From assembly GCA_027490225.1 (NCBI GenBank), contig JAIXYK010000010.1, forward strand, positions 1-40,868: 40,868 nt of DNA, in the 5' to 3' direction. A program made the position numbers and the translations under genes. Below the pieces are notes generated by a model, which saw only the letters and a program-made list of their open reading frames with translations, was not told the DNA's origin and did not search any database. Source of the stretch: Bacteroidota bacterium. Lineage in GTDB: Bacteria; Bacteroidota; Bacteroidia; M30B66. The stretch's first letter is position 1; every line of letters begins with the position of its first letter. Positions 7,504-17,058 of the stretch are shown one piece after another.

Positions 7504-8061
7504 ATGAAAATATTATTCACAATATCGGTTTTAATATTAAATGCCGTTTTTTTGCAATTAAATGCACAAGAGAAAGAACAAAAAGTATCGGTGCGAGATA
7601 TGAATCTTTTGGAACAATCAAATTATTCTATCATCCATCCAGCTGATTGGGAAGTGAATTTGGACAAACCTCTTGGAGTCGAATTTATTGTGTTATCTCC
7701 TTTGTCTTTCGAAAACGATAAATTTAGAGAAAACATAAATCTGGTGATTCAAGATTTGTCTAAATATGATATTGATTTAGATAAATATACAGAACTTTCA
7801 GTTAATCAGATTAAGACCATGGTCACCAATTCAGTTTTAATTGAAAGCAAAAGAATTTCAAAAAGTGATAATGAGTATTTCCAAAGAGTAATTTACTCAG
7901 GTGATCAGGGTTTGTTTAAGTTAAAATTTGAACAATATTATTTTGTTGTTGATAAGAAGGCGTATGTTTTAACTTTTACTGGTGAGCAATCAGAATTTGA
8001 AAATCACAAGGAAAGTGCTGAAGAAACGATGAATTCTTTTATGATAAAAAAAAACAAATAG
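7504..8061 (+). CDS. Secreted PsbP/DcrB-like protein of unknown function
   Basis: 185 residues with a clear signal peptide (MKILFTISVLILNAVFLQLNA, cleavage after LNA). The mature part looks like a PsbP/DcrB-type alpha-beta fold: an early SNYSIIHPADWEVN segment, a middle IQDLSKYDIDLDKYTE, and a C-terminal YVLTFTGEQSEFENHKESAEETMNSF, where a strand is followed by a helix ending in SF, the usual end of this fold. No catalytic residues are visible. It stands alone, divergent from gcvH and 87 bases before a Crp-family gene. Bacterial relatives are poorly understood, so no function is assigned. Confidence 0.65.
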   Translation: MKILFTISVLILNAVFLQLNAQEKEQKVSVRDMNLLEQSNYSIIHPADWEVNLDKPLGVEFIVLSPLSFENDKFRENINLVIQDLSKYDIDLDKYTELSVNQIKTMVTNSVLIESKRISKSDNEYFQRVIYSGDQGLFKLKFEQYYFVVDKKAYVLTFTGEQSEFENHKESAEETMNSFMIKKNK

Positions 8062-8148
8062 AAGTTTTTTAGTACTTAGAGATTAAATAAAATTTCATGA
8101 TTACAAATATGGTAAACCTAATTTGATTGTAATTTATAGAATTTATAA

Positions 8149-8718
8149 ATGGAACAAATTAAGCACGTAATGCGGCAAATGATTGCTGTTTCTGAAGAAG
8201 AGCTTAACTCGTTTTTAAATCAAGCAATCATAAAAACCTTTAAAAAACAAGAAATTGTAAGTCGGCAAAATGCCATACCCAACGAAATTTTCTTTATCAA
8301 TAGAGGAATAATTAGAGTGCTAATTTCAGACAATGAAGGGAATGAACACACCATACATTTTGCATTAGAAAATCAGTTCATTGCAGATTATTCAAGCTTC
8401 ATTAAAAAAGAAAAATCGATATATACTTTGCAGGTATTAGAAGAAACGCAAGTTGTTGTTTTGCCGCGTTCTACCATTGATTGGGGTTATGCAAATTTAA
8501 AAGAAGGCCAGAAAATGGGGCGCTTAATTGCAGAGTTTTATTTCATTTATCAGGATAACCGCATCATGAACAGGTATGCCAGAACAGCAAAGGAAAGGTA
8601 CGATAGCATTACAGATGTTTTTCCAAATATTCATAATAGAGTTCCCCAGCACATGGTGGCTTCCTACTTAGGAATTAGTCCTGTGCATTTAAGCAGGTTA
8701 AAAAATCAATCAGAGTAG
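8149..8718 (+). CDS. Crp/Fnr-family transcriptional regulator
   Basis: 189 residues. The N-terminal cyclic-nucleotide-binding-like barrel (about residues 15-125) contains IPNEIFFINRGIIRVL and HTIHFALENQFIADYSSF. The C-terminal helix-turn-helix is short and reads VPQHMVASYLGISPVHLSRL. The binding pocket lacks the RxTA-type residues expected for cAMP, so the ligand is unknown. There is no Fnr-type cysteine cluster. Lone regulators of this kind are common in Bacteroidota. It lies in the same direction as the short-chain dehydrogenase 98 bases downstream, a plausible but unproven target. Confidence 0.85.
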   Translation: MEQIKHVMRQMIAVSEEELNSFLNQAIIKTFKKQEIVSRQNAIPNEIFFINRGIIRVLISDNEGNEHTIHFALENQFIADYSSFIKKEKSIYTLQVLEETQVVVLPRSTIDWGYANLKEGQKMGRLIAEFYFIYQDNRIMNRYARTAKERYDSITDVFPNIHNRVPQHMVASYLGISPVHLSRLKNQSE

Positions 8719-8816
8719 CATTTTTCAAAATCTGTTAACATTTGTTATCGTTTAGATAGATAAAGGCATTTCATTTTTGCATTGAGCAATTGGTGTATAA
8801 ATTAAATGTTTTTAAA

Positions 8817-9629
8817 ATGAAATTATCTACAAAAGAAAAATCAAGACTTAAAGAAAAGTATGGTGAATGGGCTATTGTTACAGGAGCTTCATCAGGAATT
8901 GGATTAGAGCTAGCAACACAATTAGCAGATGCAGGTTTCAACCTAATTATTCATGGTAGAAATTTAGAAAAGCTGAAAGAGGTGGAGATGCAACTTTCTG
9001 CAAATTCAAATATTGCTATAAAATTAGTAGCAGCAGATGTTTCTGAGCAGGAAGGAGTTGAGAAAATTATTCAGATTTCTCAAGGCGTAAACATTGGGCT
9101 GCTAATAGTTTCTGCAGGTTACGGAACATCTGGTAATTTTATTGAAAGCTCATTACATACAGAAATCAATATGTTGAAGGTAAACTGCGAAGCCCTGCTT
9201 TCATTAACACATTTTTTCAGCCAGCAGTTTGTAAGTCAAAAAAGGGGAGGAATTGTTTTAATGAGTTCGATGGTTGCTTTTCAAGGGGTGCCATATTCTG
9301 CGAATTATGCTGCAACAAAAGCATATGTGCAAACGCTTGCTGAAGGTTTGGCAATAGAACTAAAACCATTTGGTGTGGATGTCTTGGCTGCAGCGCCTGG
9401 GCCAGTAAAAAGTGGATTTAGCCAAAGAGCCAATATGCAAATGTCGATGTCATTAAAACCATCTGAAGTTGGAGTTCCAATTTTAAAAGCCTTGGGTAGA
9501 AAAACCACTGTTTTGCCTGGGCTTCTCACAAAAATATTGGTGTATTCGCTCAGAACGCTTCCGAGATGGGCAAAGGTGAAGGTGATGGAAAAAGTTATGG
9601 GTGGCATGACAGCTCATCAAAGACAATGA
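8817..9629 (+). CDS. Short-chain dehydrogenase/reductase (SDR)
   Basis: 270 residues from the ATG at 8817 (a TTG at 8790 is in frame but unnecessary). A classical SDR: cofactor motif TGASSGIG (22-29), SAGYG in place of NNAG (about 99-103), catalytic serine in LMSSMVAF (150/151) and YxxxK as YAATK (Tyr164, Lys168). The basic residues in HGRNLEKLK after the second strand point to NADP(H) over NAD. The hydrophobic, basic C-terminal tail (LLTKILVYSLRTLPRW) resembles membrane-associated SDRs of the 17-beta-HSD/DltE type. Substrate unknown. It follows a Crp-family regulator and converges on sprA, with element E2 between them. Confidence 0.85.
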   Translation: MKLSTKEKSRLKEKYGEWAIVTGASSGIGLELATQLADAGFNLIIHGRNLEKLKEVEMQLSANSNIAIKLVAADVSEQEGVEKIIQISQGVNIGLLIVSAGYGTSGNFIESSLHTEINMLKVNCEALLSLTHFFSQQFVSQKRGGIVLMSSMVAFQGVPYSANYAATKAYVQTLAEGLAIELKPFGVDVLAAAPGPVKSGFSQRANMQMSMSLKPSEVGVPILKALGRKTTVLPGLLTKILVYSLRTLPRWAKVKVMEKVMGGMTAHQRQ

Positions 9630-9649
9630 TTTAAACTGTTTCCAATACA

Positions 9650-9738
9650 GCCTGCGTTAGTGATTGTAATGGAAATCCTTTGAGTGAGGAACGAACTCAA
9701 AGATTGGAATGGAAAGCACGACCCGGAGGGGAACGCCC
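9650..9738 (-). repeat. Structured intergenic element E2, sense to sprA
   Basis: An 89-base element that begins 5 bases after the sprA stop on the minus strand and occupies the gap to the convergent SDR gene. Read on the minus strand, an end helix pairs GCGTT with AACGC (plus positions 9732-9736 and 9654-9658). CCCC-TCC-GGG follows, then CGTGCT. The central perfect stem pairs TTTGAG with CTCAAA (9696-9701 and 9679-9684) around the 11-base loop TTCGTTCCTCA. Length, order of parts and loop match E1, while both stems have different but still complementary sequences. Likely a transcribed 3'-UTR structure. Function unknown. Confidence 0.8.
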
Positions 9739-9743
9739 AAAAA

Positions 9744-12700
9744 TTATTGATTTAATGTAAACCTTAAACTCAAGCCGAAGTTGGTGTTTGAGTTAGGGAA
9801 TTGATTTGAGATAAATGGTTTGTTCATGATTCTATCGAAAAAGAATCGAATGGTAAACTTTGTATTTACAACATAATCCGCAGAAGTTTTGATAGAAATA
9901 TTGCGTTGTCCAGCAGATAAGATTGGGTCGAACTCGGTTTCTCCTTCTATTGGAATTTTTCTAACCACAGTTTTATTAGTCCTGATTGAAATATCGGCTC
10001 TTATGTTTAAATCGCTTTTTATTTTCTTGTTAGAACCTACTACTTTGAATGGAAGTTCCACATTGTTAATTATATAGCCGGTACCAATTGTGATTTCTTG
10101 TCCATTTACTTCAGTTAACTGTGAGTTTTGAAGACTTAAGGATAAATCTCTGTTTTTGCGAATTTCAAACTTGGTGATAAGACTGTTTTTCCAGGTCATA
10201 TCGATGTTCATTAATGGACCAAATTGTTCAGATATGGAAGCCATTAGAACATTGTATTGTGGAATGATATTACCAGTTTGGTCGGTTGCGTTTGGATTTT
10301 GAAGAGACAATAAATTGGTTGTAAATGAGCCAATATTAAACGTAGACCTGAAACCATGACTTAATGAAATGGTTTTAAAATACTTCTTGAAGAATTCGAT
10401 TTTTGTAAGTCCGTCGTAGGTTAATCTCCAGTTTGGTTTTGGAATCTTAGAGAATAAATTTAAATCTTGTTTTGTTGGGTCGTTCCCAGTATATGTGGCA
10501 ATGAATGAAAACAGCAACACATCTTGTTGCGTACTTCCAAACCCGTTGGGGTAACCAGTTTGTGGATTAATAGCGCTTTCTGTAAGTCTGCTTGCGATTG
10601 CCTTTCTCGAATCAAGAAATTTATTGAAATTTTGTGAGTTGTGCAGTGTATTATCTAATTTTTCAAAAGCTGTTCCCCAGGTATTTGTAGACATGCTAAA
10701 GTTACCTGTTCTAAGTGTACTTAGTTCTTCAAAATTATTGCTGGTTTCGTTGTATCTGAAAATGGTAGTGAATGTTTCAGCGTAAGTCCTGTTGGCATTT
10801 AAAGTGATTCTTAAACCGTTAATAGGTTCAATGGTAGCAGTATATGTAAGATTTTGAGAAAGTGTTTTGGAGAATGCACTATTGAAACTGGTATCTCTTG
10901 TTAATGCGCCTCTTTCTACCATCAAGCCCCGAATATCTGATTGTTCTCCAAAAAGGAAGCCCAGGGTAGGTGTTCCGCTTTTCCAGTCTCTTCCAATGTA
11001 TTGTGATGATTGGGTAAAACCTGGTAGTAATGTACCATTTGTTTCAGTATAGTTTACAGAAACGTTTTTTAGCATCATTAAGAATTTCGCACCACTTTCT
11101 AAAACTTTGGAGAATGCAGTTTCTTTTTTAGCAGTAGAATCTTTAGCTGCTTTTTTATCTTTAGGATCTTTAGGGTCTTTAGGGTCAACAGGAGGTTTTT
11201 TGGGAGGAGTCTTCTTTCCTTTGCTGCTTTTCTTTTGATTAATGCGTTTTAAATAAGGAACTTTATTGTACAACTGCATTAAATTTCCTTGTCCACTGAT
11301 ATTTACATTATTAGAATTCTGGACAGTATTTCCGAAAGGATTGGCAGCAAACAGGTTTGGATTATTAACATCTCTCACTAATGGAGCCGCCACCCAACTG
11401 TAGCTAGAACCGTAAGCTATAGTAGAAGAGACCCAATTTAAAATTGGAAGTTTTGCTAAAGGAACGGTGTATGAAGTATTTAGTGTATGTTGGTAATTAG
11501 TGTTTCTACCACCATTTCTTAAATTTTTAAGTACTGAATCTCTTTTCGATGGGGTATTTATTTCACCGGCCTCTTCATCAACCCTGCTTTGGTTAGTCGC
11601 CATAAAATCTAGTTGAATAGACTTTGTGAGCGGGAATTTAAAATCATACACCCTGTTCCAGGTAAATGATTTGAAGAATGTAGTATCAATTTTTATGAAA
11701 TCGATATCAGATGTATTCCTTATTTTTTGGGCATTGAAATCTCTTGCAATATCAGATCTAACGGCAAGTCTGGAAGGAACTAATCCAAAATTTAAATCTT
11801 TAATTAGATCGAAAGCCTTTGTTTTTGCAAATGCTTTTACGTTTTTGAAAGGCTCCCATGATTTCGGTTTGGGAGCAAATGCATATCCAACGCCAACATC
11901 AATGTTTTTTGTGTAGTTGTATTCTATTTGTGGAGAACGTTGGAGGTTATCAGAAAATGCGTAAGTAAAGTCGAAGTTCTCAATGTCGTATATTCTTGAC
12001 TTTGTTGCCGTTGCTGATTTGTTTTTCCTAACGTTCGTAAAATTGATACTTCTTCTTTTTTGAAAAACTTGCGATAATTCAGTAAGTTTTTCCCTGTCGG
12101 CATCACTTGGCTGATAATCTAATGCTTTTAAGAATCGCACATCTGCATCTAATGGATTGAATTGAGGATTACTGATACTTCTACCGAATTCCCAATAAAG
12201 CGGAATAGAAAGGCTCCATTTTTTTGGAAAGAATTTACTTAATTCAATATTGCTGATTACGCTGTATGTATTGGTATTGCTTCTAGATCGGTCTGCTGGT
12301 TTTTTCTCAATACTACCAAATCCAAAAGTAGTTCTGCTTGCTGCAATGGCAACGGTTCCTAAATCGGCTAATTTCGCTGTAACTCTTGCGTTACCAGCCC
12401 AACCACCTGCTTCAAAATAATCAGAAAGTCTTAATTCATTCACCCAAACTTCAACGCAGGCAACAGCTCCATCATCTGGCCATTGATTGAATTCATCATT
12501 TTGAGGATTTCTAACACCAATCATCATTGTTTTAATGCCACTAATTTGCGGCACACCCACAACAGTTACTCTATTATCTGGAAAATTGGGATCGTTGGCG
12601 TAGAACGGTGTATTAAGTTTTATGTTTGGATTCCCAATCATTTCGGTGTTCCGTTTTATTTTTGCATCCGTTAATACAGATAAATCGAAATCGAAACTAT

Positions 12701-15700
12701 TGTTCCAGATATCTTCAGGATTTGTTGATCCGTCGGCACAACGTTTCAGAGGAATTTCATATTCATAATAGTTGTTTACGAAATCTGTTCCGAGTCGCAC
12801 AAAACAAGTTACCTGGTTATCTGGCCATTGATTGCCAAGTTGAGACTCGGCATGCACTTCCATTTTAATTCTTTTGTAGGCGCGAATGTCGAGATTTGTA
12901 TTTTTAAAGACAGCTCTGGCGTCACCATCATTTAAGTTACATACCTTTAATTGTAGCGACTGTTCGTTTAATTGCTGAAGGTTTGTAGTAGTAACATCTA
13001 CTTCTCGTCTAATTTGAGGAGGAAGCACATAATTAACAGGAGTTTTTACACCATTTTCTTCAATATTAACTGTTGATACCTGGAAAGAGGTGTTTAAATC
13101 GTCGCCAATGTAAAGTCCAGGATCCTTTAAGCTATACTCATATCTTCTCCATTCAGCGCGCACAAGCTCTAGTCTGGCCATTCTTGCTACCACTTCTTCT
13201 TCCCAATTGTGGAAAAACATTCTGATAAAACGAACAGATCTAAAATCTGTTATAGAACCAACCTTTGAAGTGTATGAGCGAATTGGAACTCTAAATTGAT
13301 ACCAATCGCAATTGATTGCTTTTCCATCAGATAATGAACCTTTTCCTGGAACTTTATCAATGATATAATTTTGACCAACAACCATATCTTGTGGTCTTAA
13401 ACTCACACGATATTGAAAATAGGCTTCAGAAACGCTTAGTGTATTGTCTCTATTGATGTCTTCAATATTTGGTAAGGGAGAAGCTGCTGTAGGATAAGAT
13501 TCAATTGGGTCATCACCAAGGCGAGAATTATTTTCTAAACCGTTATAGAGTGTATACCTTGTTAAAATATCAGCTTCTTGAGAATCCCATTCAGAACTTC
13601 TGAAGAATCTATAATCGTCACCAGATGGGTCAGCTGAGAACTTATCGTAAGCATCAGGATTTAATACAGTTTGGGCTTGACTTAAATAATTCTGAAAGAA
13701 TACGCGTTCGCTATCATTTGGTAAACCATCTAAACCAACATCTTGTAATGGTCTTGAAGTAGGGTTGTTATCGAAGGCATTTACCAATGGCGGTGCTGTT
13801 GGATGTTTTCCCCAAGATGTGTATGCAATATTGGTATTGTCAGAAGAAATTGGTATCCCGTTTTCAAAAGATTGTTGTCCGTCTTTTAGAACATCTTCAG
13901 AAATATTTCCGAGGTTGATATAGAAATCACCACCAGTTCCTGAGTTCAATGGGGCTCCTCCAGGCAAACCTTCAGCGAATGGATCCATCATCCAGAACTC
14001 TATGTAATCGATATTTGCAGATTCAAAATCGTTGGTTTCAATTCTGCGCATAATTCCACCCCAGCGAGTGCGAGGATCTTTTAAGGAACCATCAGCATTT
14101 AATCCTTTTGCATAAAAATTATCGTTTGTTACGAAATTGTAGGGACCTCTTACTTTTGGATTAAAATGTAAATCTAAGACAGGCATTATTTGCACCTGTC
14201 CGTTAGGTCTGGCTTTATTTGGAAAAATTTCAGTTTCAACCACCTGACGCATAAAGTTGTGACTTTGCATAGGTGAATCTTGGATGTAATTTGGCGTGGT
14301 GCTCCCGTTTCTGGAGAATAATGGGTCTATTGTGTACCAGTTTATTTTTGCACGGTTAAAGTTGTAAGCCAATGAGTCGAATAATGCGCCTTCTCTCAAT
14401 AAATTGTTTTGTCCGCTTGGTGTTGATGCAATGAACCATTGACCGAAGTTTCTGATATCAATAGAAGATTCTGCACCTTCAAAATCGTCGATATAGGAAG
14501 TACCATCTTTACCAATAATCTTTGAATGACCAGGAATAAGTTTAGCCATTTCCCAATTTGCGGTAATATTTGAGACTTCTTTGGTGCTGAAAAATGGTAA
14601 TTTGTCTACCATTCTTGTTAGCCAGCGAGAATCTGAACGGTAATTCCCATCAAATCCAATAATTGTATTAGAAATAGGTTCATCTCCAATATTGATTTTT
14701 TGTGTAATCGGCCTTTCTGAAAGATTCATTATTGTGCCACCCAACGCAAAATCTTTTGAAATTTTATAATCAAAGTGAGCTCCCATTAAGCGCTTACTTT
14801 GAATAGCAAATAAAGTATTGGTTTCTAAAGAGATGTTGATTGGAGTTTGGGAATTCAACAATCCCTGATTAATGATTCTTACCCTTCCTAAGGCATAATC
14901 GACCGTGTAATCAACGTTTTCAGACAATGGAACGCCTCCAGCTGTTACAACTACCGAACCTTGCGGAACATTCATTGCATTTAATGAAATTTCTGAACCA
15001 GAAGCACTTTGGTAAGAACCTGCAAGGTAATATCTGTTGTGCGGAGCATCTTGTTGCGCAAGTTGTTGGGTGGTTACATACAACGAATCGAAGGCATATT
15101 TGTTGGCCAAAGGCAATTCGTTGATAGGGAATTTTTCGCGTAAGAATTTCTTGAATGGCTCTCTCATCGGAAAGATAATCCTACCCTTGTCGGCTTGAAT
15201 CGTTTTGCCTTCGATAAAATCAAAAAATCCATCAGGAATTGGGTCATTTTGGTTATTTAACCTATCCAAATTGAAAAGCTGCAATAAAATTTTACCATTT
15301 ACATTTTCACCTTCAGGAATAATGTTCATGCGAACACTTGTTAATTCATCCTGATAAAGTACATTGAATTTGAAATTGTCTCTGCTAATCTGGTATCCAT
15401 TCAATGAATACACGTTTTTCATCATCAAATCCCAAATTGGCTTTTTGGTAAAAATCTGAGTTGCTTTTAGCAATTTTAAATTTAAAACACCAGCTCCCTG
15501 AACATCTGTAGAAAATTCTCCAATTTGATTAATCTGCTGTCCTGTAGATGCGTTAATTGTATATTGGAATGCAACTGCCAAAACTTCATCGGCATTTAAC
15601 GATTGATTTAATGAAATATAACCCAGTAAAGGGTTTAATGTATATTCTGAAGGGTTTAATAAGCGGGCATTTTGAAGGTATTCAAAATCAATGGCCGGAA

Positions 15701-17018
15701 TCATTTGAGGATTGAAGCTATTGGGATTGCTTAATACATCGTTCGCTTTATTTCTGAAATCAGGAAACAACGCGATTAACTGCTGTGCCTGCAAATTATT
15801 ATTTTCGTTTTTCGGAAAAATAGAAGCACCTGGCTGCAATTGTGTATAAGATTGAGTTCCATTATTGAAATAATTCGGATCTCCTTCACCTAAATCTGCA
15901 AAAGCCGCAATATTTCTAACGTTATTGGTAGCATAAGTTCGATTTGTAATGTAAACTTCCACGCGTGTAACATTAAAAGGAGAAGTAACATTGGGCAATG
16001 TTTTCATTGACTCATCATACCTGTCTTTGAAATATTGAGATAGGAAAAAGTGTCTGTTGGCATCGTAAGAAGAAGCAGAAATATCAAATTGCTGTGTTTG
16101 AGCACCTCCTTGAACTGTAATGTTCTTTTTATCTCCTTGTTGTTGGGAGAAAATAGTGGTAGCAGTTAGTTTACCAAATCTCAATTTGGTTTTTATACCC
16201 ATCAAACTTTGACTTCCGGTGATTAAAGAACCTGTTAAAGGAAGATTTACATTACCGGCTTCAATTAACTGGATTATCTCGTCTTCTTTACCTTCATATT
16301 TAAGGTTTACTTTATTATCGAATTGAAATCCAGTTTCAGTATTGTAATTGGTTTGTAATTGAATTTTATCTCCAATTTTACCAACCAAGTTCATTTGGAT
16401 TTTTTGCTGGAAATTAAAGGCCCCAACTCGTTGTTGCCTAATTGGTAAAGCAGGATTTTGGGTACGATTAAAATTTCCGCCAAAAATAATTTCTGCGGAA
16501 CCTTGTGGTCTGATGTCGATTACATTAGAACCAAAAATACTTGCAAAGGCATCACCGGGAACTGTAATTTTAGGGGCAAAACCTTTTTGTTTTGTAACAT
16601 CGTCGCCTGCAATTCTGTCGCGCCAGTTTTTACGAAGAGCGTTGTTAAAATCCATATTTTGATACTCATCAAAAGATAAATAAGATGGATTTCTAAAGCG
16701 CATATCACCCACTTTCTGAGTAATATCATATTCGTTTGTTTCAGTATTGAGCTCAATGTTTGTTTCAACATTTGTAGGGTCCTTCAAAAACAAGCCATTT
16801 GGAGTTGGGTCTAAAGGGTCAATGTTTTCATCAGTAAATGGGAATGGTAAAACAGAAGCGGAATCAACGTCGGTTGTATCACCTGGGCCTGGTTCTGGTT
16901 CAAAATCCTCAATTTTATTGTCCATCCATGCTAAAACAGGACTATTTGCACTCCACATAATAGTTATGAGGAAGGCAAGAGCAATAATTCCGGACAAATA
17001 TTTATTGTATGTTTTCAA
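9744..17018 (-). CDS. sprA: SprA (Sov), T9SS outer-membrane translocon / gliding motility protein
   Basis: A 2424-residue protein. SprA forms the giant single-chain outer-membrane barrel through which T9SS cargo leaves the periplasm, and it is needed for gliding in flavobacteria. The signal peptide MKTYNKYLSGIIALAFLITI uses a TTG start at 17018: a stop codon lies directly upstream in frame and the next ATG would destroy the signal. Typical SprA segments include SLMGIKTKLRFGKLTATT, SYIDDFEGAESSIDIR, WVNELRLSDYFEAGGWAG and a C-terminal barrel strand NFGLSLRFTLNQ. Near residues 1920-1965 is a Lys/Pro-rich linker with three DPK repeats. It is the third gene after maeB and ruvA (40-base gap). Cargo candidates lie in this same window. 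Confidence 0.96.
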   Translation of the reverse strand: MKTYNKYLSGIIALAFLITIMWSANSPVLAWMDNKIEDFEPEPGPGDTTDVDSASVLPFPFTDENIDPLDPTPNGLFLKDPTNVETNIELNTETNEYDITQKVGDMRFRNPSYLSFDEYQNMDFNNALRKNWRDRIAGDDVTKQKGFAPKITVPGDAFASIFGSNVIDIRPQGSAEIIFGGNFNRTQNPALPIRQQRVGAFNFQQKIQMNLVGKIGDKIQLQTNYNTETGFQFDNKVNLKYEGKEDEIIQLIEAGNVNLPLTGSLITGSQSLMGIKTKLRFGKLTATTIFSQQQGDKKNITVQGGAQTQQFDISASSYDANRHFFLSQYFKDRYDESMKTLPNVTSPFNVTRVEVYITNRTYATNNVRNIAAFADLGEGDPNYFNNGTQSYTQLQPGASIFPKNENNNLQAQQLIALFPDFRNKANDVLSNPNSFNPQMIPAIDFEYLQNARLLNPSEYTLNPLLGYISLNQSLNADEVLAVAFQYTINASTGQQINQIGEFSTDVQGAGVLNLKLLKATQIFTKKPIWDLMMKNVYSLNGYQISRDNFKFNVLYQDELTSVRMNIIPEGENVNGKILLQLFNLDRLNNQNDPIPDGFFDFIEGKTIQADKGRIIFPMREPFKKFLREKFPINELPLANKYAFDSLYVTTQQLAQQDAPHNRYYLAGSYQSASGSEISLNAMNVPQGSVVVTAGGVPLSENVDYTVDYALGRVRIINQGLLNSQTPINISLETNTLFAIQSKRLMGAHFDYKISKDFALGGTIMNLSERPITQKINIGDEPISNTIIGFDGNYRSDSRWLTRMVDKLPFFSTKEVSNITANWEMAKLIPGHSKIIGKDGTSYIDDFEGAESSIDIRNFGQWFIASTPSGQNNLLREGALFDSLAYNFNRAKINWYTIDPLFSRNGSTTPNYIQDSPMQSHNFMRQVVETEIFPNKARPNGQVQIMPVLDLHFNPKVRGPYNFVTNDNFYAKGLNADGSLKDPRTRWGGIMRRIETNDFESANIDYIEFWMMDPFAEGLPGGAPLNSGTGGDFYINLGNISEDVLKDGQQSFENGIPISSDNTNIAYTSWGKHPTAPPLVNAFDNNPTSRPLQDVGLDGLPNDSERVFFQNYLSQAQTVLNPDAYDKFSADPSGDDYRFFRSSEWDSQEADILTRYTLYNGLENNSRLGDDPIESYPTAASPLPNIEDINRDNTLSVSEAYFQYRVSLRPQDMVVGQNYIIDKVPGKGSLSDGKAINCDWYQFRVPIRSYTSKVGSITDFRSVRFIRMFFHNWEEEVVARMARLELVRAEWRRYEYSLKDPGLYIGDDLNTSFQVSTVNIEENGVKTPVNYVLPPQIRREVDVTTTNLQQLNEQSLQLKVCNLNDGDARAVFKNTNLDIRAYKRIKMEVHAESQLGNQWPDNQVTCFVRLGTDFVNNYYEYEIPLKRCADGSTNPEDIWNNSFDFDLSVLTDAKIKRNTEMIGNPNIKLNTPFYANDPNFPDNRVTVVGVPQISGIKTMMIGVRNPQNDEFNQWPDDGAVACVEVWVNELRLSDYFEAGGWAGNARVTAKLADLGTVAIAASRTTFGFGSIEKKPADRSRSNTNTYSVISNIELSKFFPKKWSLSIPLYWEFGRSISNPQFNPLDADVRFLKALDYQPSDADREKLTELSQVFQKRRSINFTNVRKNKSATATKSRIYDIENFDFTYAFSDNLQRSPQIEYNYTKNIDVGVGYAFAPKPKSWEPFKNVKAFAKTKAFDLIKDLNFGLVPSRLAVRSDIARDFNAQKIRNTSDIDFIKIDTTFFKSFTWNRVYDFKFPLTKSIQLDFMATNQSRVDEEAGEINTPSKRDSVLKNLRNGGRNTNYQHTLNTSYTVPLAKLPILNWVSSTIAYGSSYSWVAAPLVRDVNNPNLFAANPFGNTVQNSNNVNISGQGNLMQLYNKVPYLKRINQKKSSKGKKTPPKKPPVDPKDPKDPKDKKAAKDSTAKKETAFSKVLESGAKFLMMLKNVSVNYTETNGTLLPGFTQSSQYIGRDWKSGTPTLGFLFGEQSDIRGLMVERGALTRDTSFNSAFSKTLSQNLTYTATIEPINGLRITLNANRTYAETFTTIFRYNETSNNFEELSTLRTGNFSMSTNTWGTAFEKLDNTLHNSQNFNKFLDSRKAIASRLTESAINPQTGYPNGFGSTQQDVLLFSFIATYTGNDPTKQDLNLFSKIPKPNWRLTYDGLTKIEFFKKYFKTISLSHGFRSTFNIGSFTTNLLSLQNPNATDQTGNIIPQYNVLMASISEQFGPLMNIDMTWKNSLITKFEIRKNRDLSLSLQNSQLTEVNGQEITIGTGYIINNVELPFKVVGSNKKIKSDLNIRADISIRTNKTVVRKIPIEGETEFDPILSAGQRNISIKTSADYVVNTKFTIRFFFDRIMNKPFISNQFPNSNTNFGLSLRFTLNQ
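11159..11185 (-). repeat. Three tandem 9-base repeats in sprA
   Basis: Three consecutive 9-mers (CTTTAGGRT on the plus strand) encode DPK-DPK-DPK within the Lys/Pro-rich loop of SprA at about residue 1944. Unit-number change would keep the reading frame, so the loop can vary in length without breaking the gene. Confidence 0.85.
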
Positions 17019-17058
17019 TCAGTAGGCAATGTTTTATCCAATGATGGAGGTCTATACG

